Assembly (NCBI GenBank): GCA_030524065.1
Contig: JAUNHF010000020.1
Location: 5,541-13,368 of the forward strand
Length of the DNA: 7,828 nucleotides
Reading direction: 5' to 3'
Source: Deinococcus sp.
GTDB lineage: Bacteria > Deinococcota > Deinococci > Deinococcales > Deinococcaceae
In this document: positions 1 through 7,828 of the stretch, piece after piece
Position numbering within the stretch: position 1 is the first letter of the stretch
Layout of the letters: each line of letters begins with the position of its first letter
Translations under genes and position numbers: made by a program
The notes under the pieces: generated by a model
The model's input: the letters and a program-made list of their open reading frames with translations, nothing else
What the model was told of the DNA's origin: nothing
The model's database searches: none

Positions 1-2
1 CC

Positions 3-1634
3 GGCCTGCGGGGGTACGTGATTGCCGGCAACCAAGCCTTTTTGGAACCGTACATCTCGGCCCGCGCTCAGTTGCCCCAGACGCTCAACGGGTTGGCCGC
101 CACCGCCCAGCGCACCGGCAGCCCCGAGCGGCTGGAGCATGTGCAGAACCTGCGCCGCCTGCTGGACCGCTGGCAGGTGCAGGTGGCCGAGCCGGAGATA
201 GACACGCGCCCGCGCTCCAAGGAAGAGGCCGAAGCGATTGTGGCCCGCGGCGACGGCAAACGCCTGATTGACGCCGTCCGCGCCGAGAAAGCCGCCTATG
301 ACCAGCTGGTCCACCGCGCCCTAGAGGCGCACCGGTCCGAGGCGGCGGCGCAGGCGCAGCGGCTACAGCTCACCCTGCTGCTGACGGCCCTGACCCTGCT
401 GCTGGTGGCCGCCGGGGCTGCTTGGTGGGGAGCGGGCTGGCTGGCGCGGCAGTTCAGCGCCGTGACCCTGGCCGCCCGGCAACTGGCCCAGGGACAGTGG
501 ACCGCGCTGCCCGCCGTGCAGCTGAGTGAGCAGCGCGACCTCGCCCAGGCCTTTAACGAGATGGGCGCTCAGCTGAGTGAGGCCCGCGCCCAGGCCCAGG
601 CGCGCACCGCCGACCTAGAAGAACAGGGCGCGCTGCTGCGCCATCTGGGGCAACTGAATGACCTGCTGCTGTCGGCCCGCAGCCTAGATGAAGGCGGGGA
701 AATCGTGGCGCGTGTGTTGCCGCAGCTGCTCCCGGCGTCGTCCGGCACGCTGTTCGTGTACGCTGCGTCGCGCAATCTGCTACGTCCGCTGGCCCACTGG
801 GGCACCCAGGCAGAGGAAGACGCCCGCAGCCAGGCGCCGCAGGACTGCTGGGCCCTGCGCCGGGGCGAGGGGCTGTGGCCGGGCGAGCGGGCGCTGATGC
901 CGCCCTGCCTGAAGATGGACGGCCACGCCCCCTACACCTGCTTGCCGCTGACGGCCCACGGCGAGGCGCTGGGACTACTGCGCATTACCCTGGCCGGCGA
1001 ACCCACCCCGGCCACCCGGCACGCGCTGGGCAGCCTGTCGCGGCAGCTGTCGCTGTCGCTGGACGCGCTGCAGCTGCAAGATCAGCTGCGCCAGCAGTCC
1101 ATCCGTGACGCCCTGACGGGCCTGTACAACCGCCGCTACTACGAGGATCATCTGGCCGCCAGCGTGGCCCGGGCCCTGAGCAGCGGCGAGCCGCTCAGCC
1201 TGCTGGCGCTGGACGTGGACCATTTCAAGCGGTTCAACGACACCTTCGGCCATGATGCCGGCGACGCCGTGCTGGTGCAGGTGGGCGCGGCCCTGCGCGA
1301 AGCGGCGCTGCACCCCGGCGAGGCGGCCTGCCGGCCCGGCGGCGAGGAGTTCAGCCTGATTCTGCCCGGCGTCGGGGCCGCACAAGCCCTGCGGCGCGCC
1401 GAAGCCCTGCGCGCGCAGGTGGCCGGCTGGACCCTGAAGCACGCTGGCCTGTCACTGGGCCGCGTGACCATGTCGGTGGGGGTCGCGACCCTGAATCAGG
1501 GCGGCACGCCCGCCTCGCTGGTCCGGCAGGCCGACGAAGCCCTGTATGCCGCCAAGCGCGGCGGCCGCAACCGGGTGCTGGCCTGGACCGCCGACCCCGA
1601 TAAACCGGCCACGGAGGCGCCCGCTCTGGACTAG
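3..1634 (+). CDS. Membrane sensor diguanylate cyclase (CHASE3-TM-HAMP-GAF-GGDEF), 5' end missing
   Basis: This is the C-terminal part of a signalling enzyme expected to make cyclic di-GMP from two GTP. The frame is open to the left edge and the first visible residues (GLRGYVIAGNQAFLEPY) are a typical CHASE3 motif, so the GTG at 18 is internal and the true start lies outside. Counting that GTG as residue 1: the rest of the CHASE3 helical sensor is 1-110, a membrane helix is about 116-140, HAMP is about 140-195, a GAF domain is about 208-355, and GGDEF is about 362-525. The GGDEF domain has DALTGLYNRRYY (364-375), the metal-binding DVDHFK (399-404) and the active-site signature GGEEF (441-445), so it should be active. 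The inhibitory RxxD site expected five residues before GGEEF reads HPGE, so product feedback is probably weak. The GAF domain contains DCWALRRG. The N-terminal part missing here should hold the first membrane helix. The signal sensed cannot be read from the sequence. Confidence 0.93.
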   Translation, partial: GLRGYVIAGNQAFLEPYISARAQLPQTLNGLAATAQRTGSPERLEHVQNLRRLLDRWQVQVAEPEIDTRPRSKEEAEAIVARGDGKRLIDAVRAEKAAYDQLVHRALEAHRSEAAAQAQRLQLTLLLTALTLLLVAAGAAWWGAGWLARQFSAVTLAARQLAQGQWTALPAVQLSEQRDLAQAFNEMGAQLSEARAQAQARTADLEEQGALLRHLGQLNDLLLSARSLDEGGEIVARVLPQLLPASSGTLFVYAASRNLLRPLAHWGTQAEEDARSQAPQDCWALRRGEGLWPGERALMPPCLKMDGHAPYTCLPLTAHGEALGLLRITLAGEPTPATRHALGSLSRQLSLSLDALQLQDQLRQQSIRDALTGLYNRRYYEDHLAASVARALSSGEPLSLLALDVDHFKRFNDTFGHDAGDAVLVQVGAALREAALHPGEAACRPGGEEFSLILPGVGAAQALRRAEALRAQVAGWTLKHAGLSLGRVTMSVGVATLNQGGTPASLVRQADEALYAAKRGGRNRVLAWTADPDKPATEAPALD

Positions 1635-2310
1635 GGGGCGGACCTGGCGCCGTCTTTTCAGCCCGGCGTCCGCCGATCGGCCACCCGTGGCGCGGCCACC
1701 TGCTAGTCAGCCGAGTGCTGACCGGCCAAGTGCTGACTGGCTCACTTCTCATCGGGGCCCATTGTCCGGCCAGGAACCAGCCGCCCAGCAGCAGGGTGCC
1801 CAGGTTCAGCAGCCAGGCGGCTGGGGTCAGCCAGCGCTGGGCCGTCTGGGCACGCTGTAGCCAAGCCTGAACCTCGGCCTGCTGGGCACGCAACTCCGGC
1901 ACGCTGGGGCGGTTTTCCAGCAGCGTGGCCCAGTTGTCGGTCACGGTCTGAAACTCGCGCAGGGCCTGTTCGGTCACGCCGTTTTGGGTTAGAAACAAGC
2001 CGATCAGCGGGGCTTCCTGGGCGCGGTCGGCCAGGTCGCCGACCGAGCGCACAGCGGCCAGCGTCTCGGGCCGGGCCAGAATGTCCAGCGGCTCCAGCGA
2101 GGCGGTCAGGTGGGTCATGTTGGTGTTGAGGGTGTTCAGGCCCGTCTCGGCCTGCGAGAGCCAGCTGCCAAGCACCGGCACAACTGTCAGCGTGAGGCCC
2201 CAGGTGCCCAGCGTCAGCAGTACCGCCAACCCGGTGCCCAGGCCACCCAGCAGCCGCACCAGCCGCCAGAACCCGGCCGGGGGGCGGGAACGTGTCTGCG
2301 TCTGCGTCAT
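1351..2310 (-). CDS. Two-helix membrane protein of unknown function; 3' end doubtful
   Basis: I do not recognise the family. From the ATG at 2310 the believable part is residues 1-188 (down to about 1747). It has a short basic N-terminus, a long hydrophobic segment (about 20-49), a polar, probably helical middle of about 110 residues exported outside the cytoplasm (T-, Q-, L- and E-rich, no cysteine), and a second membrane helix (about 163-182). This is the layout of a sensor input module without an output domain. After residue 188 the frame stays open for another 131 residues, rich in Arg, Pro and Gly, and runs antisense into the cyclase gene, overlapping it by 284 bases. That tail looks like non-coding shadow. 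The other two minus-strand frames have stops at 1749-1751 and 1742-1744, exactly after the second helix, so a small frameshift (real or a sequencing error) could have removed the true stop. Starts at 2319 and 2373 are also in frame. I prefer 2310 because a -10 box sits seven bases upstream and no ribosome binding site is visible. Confidence 0.55.
   Translation of the reverse strand: MTQTQTRSRPPAGFWRLVRLLGGLGTGLAVLLTLGTWGLTLTVVPVLGSWLSQAETGLNTLNTNMTHLTASLEPLDILARPETLAAVRSVGDLADRAQEAPLIGLFLTQNGVTEQALREFQTVTDNWATLLENRPSVPELRAQQAEVQAWLQRAQTAQRWLTPAAWLLNLGTLLLGGWFLAGQWAPMRSEPVSTWPVSTRLTSRWPRHGWPIGGRRAEKTAPGPPPSPERAPPWPVYRGRRSRPAPGCGRRAWRHTGLRRPAGPARRACRPDSGSRPPPTWSRGPVTGQRASGSSRPPARAGLRRAAGLVRPRRRAESG
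1637..1674. terminator. Possible branched hairpin between convergent genes
   Basis: Three bases after the cyclase stop, GGCGGAC (1637-1643) pairs perfectly with GTCCGCC (1668-1674). Inside it, GCCG (1649-1652) can pair with CGGC (1664-1667). The structure would serve either strand. No T-tract follows it on the plus strand, so it is at best a weak intrinsic terminator or an RNA 3'-end stabiliser. Confidence 0.3.
1710..1739. repeat. 15-bp imperfect tandem repeat, two clear copies
   Basis: GCCGAGTGCTGACCG (1710-1724) is followed directly by GCCAAGTGCTGACTG (1725-1739), which matches at 12 of 15 bases. More degenerate flanking units at the same period (1695-1709 and 1740-1754) share about 8 to 9 bases with the core. 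Read on the minus strand in the frame of the neighbouring gene, it gives PVSTW-PVSTR. It lies just past the second membrane helix of that gene, where a natural end would be expected. Confidence 0.6.
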
Positions 2311-2323
2311 GGGGAGCATTGTA
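2311..2323 (-). promoter_or_regulatory. -10 box for leaderless transcription of the membrane protein gene
   Basis: TACAAT (minus strand, 2323 to 2318) fits the TAnnnT -10 consensus and ends seven bases before the ATG at 2310. The transcript would therefore begin at or beside the start codon. No Shine-Dalgarno sequence precedes that ATG. Leaderless mRNAs of this layout are common in Deinococcus. The -35 region is poor (T-rich, 2341-2346), and it coincides with the T-tract of the rny terminator. Confidence 0.5.
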
Positions 2324-2340
2324 AAGGGGCGGCGAACCAC

Positions 2341-2384
2341 AAAAAGGAAGGCGGAAAGCAGGTCATCGCCCACGTTCCGCCCTC
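2341..2384 (-). terminator. Rho-independent terminator of rny
   Basis: On the minus strand, GAGGGCGGAA (2384 to 2375) pairs with TTCCGCCTTC (2356 to 2347) in a 10-bp stem with one G-U pair and an 18-base loop. It is followed by C and five T residues (2345 to 2341). It starts 28 bases after the rny stop, which is the expected place. It should end the rny transcript before the downstream membrane protein gene, whose promoter lies immediately beyond. Confidence 0.65.
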
Positions 2385-2411
2385 TGCTCCTTGTCCACCG
2401 CCTGTTCTCCC

Positions 2412-4229
2412 CTACCTCGCCACCTCGGTGGCGCGGCTTTCGCGCACCACCGTGACCTGCACCTGGCCGGGGTACTCCATATCCTGCTCGATGCGCCCGG
2501 CCACGTCGCGGGCCAGCAGCGCAGCCTGGGCGTCGCTCACCTGATCCGGCTGCACGATCACGCGCACCTCGCGCCCGGCCTGAATGGCGTAGGCCTGCTG
2601 CACTCCGGGAAAGCTCACGGCGATTTCTTCCAGGGCTTCCAGGCGGCGGGTGTAGGCTTCCAGTTCCTCGCGGCGGGCGCCGGGGCGGGCGGCGCTGATC
2701 GCGTCGGCAGCGGCCACCAGCACCGAGTACAGTGTCTCGCCGTTTTCGGGGTCGTGGTGGTGGGCGATGGCGTCAATCACTTCGGCGCCTTCGCCAAAGC
2801 GCGTGCCCAGGCTGATGCCGATGTCCACGTGGGTGCCCTCCACCTCGCGGTCAATGCTCTTGCCAATGTCGTGCAGCAGCCCGGCGCGGCGGGCCAGCGC
2901 CGCGTCCAGGCCCAGCTCGGCCGCCATGATGCCGGTCAGGTGCGCCACCTGCACCGAGTGCTTGAGGACATTCTGGCCGTAGCTGGAGCGGAAATACATC
3001 CGGCCCAGCAGTTGCAGCAGCCCCGGCTTGAGGCCCACCACGCCCGCTTCAATGGCGGCTTCCTCGCCCTGCGTGTGAATAAAGGTGCGCATGTCTTCCT
3101 GGGCGCGGCCCACCATTTCCTCGATGCGGGTGGGGTGGATGCGGCCGTCTTGCAGCAGCGATTCCAGCACGTGCCGCGCCACCTCCCGGCGGATGGGGTT
3201 AAAGCTGCTGAGCATCACCGCTTCGGGGGTGTCGTCAATAATCAGGTCCACGCCGGTCAGTGCCTCAAAAGCGCGGATGTTGCGGCCCTCACGGCCGATC
3301 AGGCGGCCTTTCATGGCGTCGCTGGGAATCGGCACCACGCTGACCGACAGCTGCGCGCTGGTTTCCGAGGCGCTGCGCTGTATGGCCTGCGCAATCAGGT
3401 GCCGGGCCTGCCGGGCAATTTCTTTGCTGCTCAGGTCGGTGGCGGCGCGGACGCGGGCAGCCTTTTCTTCTTCCAGCTCGGCGTCCAGCGCGGCCAGAAT
3501 CCGCTCGCGGGCTTCTTCGCGGCTCAGACCGGCCACCTCCTGCAAGTGGGCCTCGGCGGCGGCGGCGCGGGCCTGTAGGTCTTCTTCCTGGGCGGCCAGG
3601 TCGCGGGCCTGGCGCTCCAGGCGCTCTTCCAGGGCGTCCAGACGTTCGCCGCGCACGTCCAGCTGCTCGGCGCGGCGGCTTTGGCGCTCCAGCTCGCGGT
3701 TCATCGCCTCGCGCTCAGAGCGGTATTCCTGGCGGTCGGCGCTCAGACGCTCGCGCTCCTGGGCCATTTCGGCTTTCAGGGCCTGCCGCTCGGCAGCGAG
3801 GCGCTCACGGTCTTGCTCCAGCTGGGCGCGGTCGGCACCGACGGTGTCCCGCAGGGCCTGAAATTGCAGGTGCTGCTCGGTCAGTTGGCTGCGGCGCTCT
3901 TCCAGCTGCTCGCGCTGCTCGCGCAGGCCCTCGGCCAGCTGGGCGCGCTGCTGCTCGGCGCTGTGGCGGGCTTGTTCCAGCAGGTGCGCCGCCTGCGCTC
4001 TGGCGTCGGCCAGGGCGGCGGCGTGCGCGGTCTGCGCCTCGCTGCGCGCCTGCTCACGCCGCGCCGCGGCTTCGGCTTCAGCGGCGCGGCGGATGGCTTC
4101 GGCCCGCTCCAGGGCCTGCTGCTCGTGCTGTTGTTCCAGACGGTCACGCTGCTGCGTGCCCAGCGTCCGCCCGGCCCAGAAGGCGGCGGCGATTCCCAAC
4201 AGAGCCAGGATGACGTAGAAGACAGTCAA
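2412..4229 (-). CDS. rny: Ribonuclease Y (membrane-anchored endoribonuclease)
   Basis: RNase Y cuts single-stranded RNA and starts mRNA decay at the inner face of the membrane. The 605-residue protein shows all parts of the family in order. There is one N-terminal membrane helix (residues 2-20), a very long charged coiled coil (about 28-275, rich in Arg, Glu, Gln and Ala), a KH RNA-binding domain (about 295-355) with the loop IGREGRNI (GREG at 312-315), and an HD hydrolase domain (about 420-520). The HD motif is [10 protein letters not shown] (HD at 453-454), with a downstream metal-site segment AHHHDP (489-494) and [17 protein letters not shown], in which D509 is likely a ligand. The conserved C-terminal part includes [10 protein letters not shown] and ends at 605. 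The coiled coil is longer than in the roughly 520-residue Bacillus enzyme. The start is TTG at 4229, chosen because AAGGAG lies six bases upstream and the membrane helix follows at once. The gene is divergent from uvrA and is followed by a good terminator, so it is probably monocistronic. Confidence 0.97.
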   Translation of the reverse strand: MTVFYVILALLGIAAAFWAGRTLGTQQRDRLEQQHEQQALERAEAIRRAAEAEAAARREQARSEAQTAHAAALADARAQAAHLLEQARHSAEQQRAQLAEGLREQREQLEERRSQLTEQHLQFQALRDTVGADRAQLEQDRERLAAERQALKAEMAQERERLSADRQEYRSEREAMNRELERQSRRAEQLDVRGERLDALEERLERQARDLAAQEEDLQARAAAAEAHLQEVAGLSREEARERILAALDAELEEEKAARVRAATDLSSKEIARQARHLIAQAIQRSASETSAQLSVSVVPIPSDAMKGRLIGREGRNIRAFEALTGVDLIIDDTPEAVMLSSFNPIRREVARHVLESLLQDGRIHPTRIEEMVGRAQEDMRTFIHTQGEEAAIEAGVVGLKPGLLQLLGRMYFRSSYGQNVLKHSVQVAHLTGIMAAELGLDAALARRAGLLHDIGKSIDREVEGTHVDIGISLGTRFGEGAEVIDAIAHHHDPENGETLYSVLVAAADAISAARPGARREELEAYTRRLEALEEIAVSFPGVQQAYAIQAGREVRVIVQPDQVSDAQAALLARDVAGRIEQDMEYPGQVQVTVVRESRATEVAR

Positions 4230-4235
4230 ATAAGG

Positions 4236-4241
4236 CTCCTT
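4236..4241 (-). promoter_or_regulatory. Ribosome binding site of rny, fixing a TTG start
   Basis: AAGGAG on the minus strand (within a longer purine run, GGAAGGAG) lies six bases before the TTG at 4229. No ATG or GTG in this frame lies at a comparable distance, so this site decides the start. Confidence 0.8.
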
Positions 4242-4281
4242 CCTGTGTGTCTTGAGGTGGAGAGTAGATGGAATAAACGGA

Positions 4282-4304
4282 CGGGCTCCCAGCGGGGAGG
4301 CCCG
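4282..4304 (-). promoter_or_regulatory. Strong hairpin in the rny 5' leader region
   Basis: CGGGC (4282-4286) and TCCC (4287-4290) pair with GGGA (4295-4298) and GCCCG (4300-4304). This makes nine pairs with one bulged base (4299) and a four-base loop (4291-4294). It lies 52 bases upstream of the rny start. No rny promoter could be placed with confidence, so it is inferred, not shown, that the hairpin is transcribed. If it is, it would be a candidate structured leader for control of rny mRNA stability. A weak T-rich stretch follows on the minus strand, so an attenuator is also possible. Confidence 0.5.
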
Positions 4305-4359
4305 GTCAGAGTCGGTAGATGAGCACCTGTACGTTTGAATGAGGGTACTCCGGCCCAGT

Positions 4360-4397
4360 GTAGCCCGTCCAGCCCGCCGTATCCCGTCCAGCCCGGC
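4360..4397. repeat. 19-bp tandem duplication between rny and uvrA
   Basis: GTAGCCCGTCCAGCCCGCC (4360-4378) and GTATCCCGTCCAGCCCGGC (4379-4397) match at 17 of 19 bases, with a perfect 13-base core CCCGTCCAGCCCG. It is non-coding and lies in the middle of the divergent control region. It could be paired binding sites for a regulator or a simple slippage duplication. A TACACT -10-like hexamer for minus-strand transcription (4362 to 4357) touches its left edge but has no matching -35. Confidence 0.7.
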
Positions 4398-4417
4398 ACC
4401 CGGCTCAGGCAGGGTGA

Positions 4418-4433
4418 TAAACTGGCATGTTTA
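4418..4433. promoter_or_regulatory. Inverted repeat TAAAC-N6-GTTTA, candidate operator
   Basis: TAAAC (4418-4422) and GTTTA (4429-4433) form a perfect 5-bp dyad around a six-base spacer, in an AT-rich patch within otherwise GC-rich DNA, about 97 bases before the uvrA start. It also contains TAAACT, which fits a TAnnnT -10 box on the plus strand, but no -35 box stands in front. It does not match the radiation/desiccation response motif known from Deinococcus repair genes. Confidence 0.35.
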
Positions 4434-4448
4434 GCCTTCCGGGCCACT

Positions 4449-4479
4449 TTGGACTTGCCCGCTACGCCTCAGACAGAAT
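4449..4479 (+). promoter_or_regulatory. Weak candidate promoter for uvrA
   Basis: TTGGAC (4449-4454) resembles a -35 box. The best -10-like hexamer after it is CAGAAT (4474-4479), at a long 19-base spacing. It would give a leader of roughly 45 bases containing the uvrA ribosome binding site. The match is poor and other positions are possible. Confidence 0.25.
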
Positions 4480-4516
4480 CCCCTGCGGCCGACTTGCTGG
4501 TCTGCCTCCCACCCTT

Positions 4517-4522
4517 AAGGAG
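4517..4522 (+). promoter_or_regulatory. Ribosome binding site of uvrA, fixing a TTG start
   Basis: AAGGAG lies seven bases before the TTG at 4530. The frame is open upstream to 4335, but that part lacks a ribosome binding site and encodes a sequence unlike any UvrA, so this site sets the start. Confidence 0.8.
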
Positions 4523-4529
4523 TTCCGTT

Positions 4530-7732
<3,203 letters not shown>

Positions 7733-7736
<4 letters not shown>

Positions 7737-7828
7737 GCCACAGAGAACAGCCCACCCCGGACCTTCAGCAGCCGGATTCCCAAAATTCGGACGCCCGGTA
7801 CCCAGAGTCGGATGCCCAGTACTCAAAG
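7733..7828 (+). CDS. Start of an unknown gene overlapping the uvrA stop, 3' end missing
   Basis: An ATG at 7733 shares the four bases ATGA with the uvrA stop codon, and the frame is open for all 32 codons to the window edge. AAAGG (7722-7726) lies six bases upstream inside uvrA and can serve as the ribosome binding site. The arrangement is typical of translationally coupled operon genes, so the product is likely made together with UvrA. The visible N-terminus ([18 protein letters not shown], then a repeat) is hydrophilic, rich in Gln, Asp, Ser and Pro, and probably disordered, with no signal peptide or membrane helix so far. No function can be inferred from this piece. It could still be a chance ORF, but the ATGA overlap plus the binding site favour a real gene. 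Confidence 0.65.
7787..7828 (+). repeat. 21-bp tandem repeat coding for a seven-residue unit
   Basis: Two adjacent 21-base units (7787-7807 and 7808-7828) agree at 17 of 21 bases and encode SDARYPE and SDAQYSK at the N-terminus of the gene after uvrA. Three of the four differences keep the reading frame with similar or identical residues. The repeat reaches the window edge, so more copies may follow. Confidence 0.6.

Noticed and set aside
18..20. GTG at 18 as the true start of the cyclase gene
   Set aside because: The frame is open upstream and residues before the GTG complete a CHASE3 motif, so the gene starts left of the window.
2391..3578. Long plus-strand open frame (395 codons) opposite rny
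   Set aside because: It is a shadow of RNase Y, of skewed composition and without motifs or a ribosome binding site.
4335..4529. 65-codon N-terminal extension of uvrA
   Set aside because: It is in frame and open but lacks a ribosome binding site and resembles no UvrA; AAGGAG points to the TTG at 4530.
4230..4529. Radiation/desiccation response motif upstream of uvrA
   Set aside because: I looked for the TTATGTCATTGACATAA-like palindrome on both strands and found no acceptable match; TAAAC-N6-GTTTA has different half-sites and spacing.

Overview
The window looks like ordinary chromosome from a high-GC bacterium, most probably Deinococcus or a close relative. That assignment is inference. It rests on the UvrA sequence, which matches what I recall of D. 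radiodurans UvrA1 almost motif for motif (including a Cys-x2-His zinc position), on an RNase Y with a one-residue-type N-terminal anchor, on a -10 box placed for leaderless transcription, and on the strong GC bias at third codon positions. No alignment or database search was run.

Layout, left to right. Positions 3-1634 (+) hold the 3' part of a membrane-bound sensor diguanylate cyclase (CHASE3-TM-HAMP-GAF-GGDEF), cut by the left edge. Facing it is a gene on the minus strand (start 2310) for a small protein with two membrane segments. Its frame has no stop after the second segment and runs antisense into the cyclase gene to 1351, so its 3' end is suspect. Next, also on the minus strand, is rny (2412-4229), encoding RNase Y. 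A good intrinsic terminator separates these two genes, and its T-tract lies just upstream of the leaderless promoter of the small membrane protein gene.

Positions 4230-4529 form a 300-base divergent control region between rny and uvrA. It holds a strong 9-bp hairpin in the rny leader, a 19-bp tandem duplication, a TAAAC-N6-GTTTA inverted repeat, a weak promoter candidate for uvrA, and an AAGGAG ribosome binding site in front of each gene. Both genes start with TTG. uvrA (4530-7736, +) encodes the damage-recognition ATPase of nucleotide excision repair, here with disordered extensions at both ends. Its stop codon overlaps the ATG of a further gene (7733 to the right edge) whose visible N-terminus is low-complexity and internally repeated.

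The functions are c-di-GMP signalling, RNA decay and DNA repair. Nothing shows they form one pathway. The only likely shared control is the rny/uvrA intergenic region, and the only likely co-translation is uvrA with its downstream neighbour. I found no mobile element, CRISPR array, tRNA or rRNA, and no convincing undescribed system. The points most worth checking are the 3' end of the minus-strand membrane protein gene, the regulatory DNA between rny and uvrA, and the overlapping gene after uvrA.
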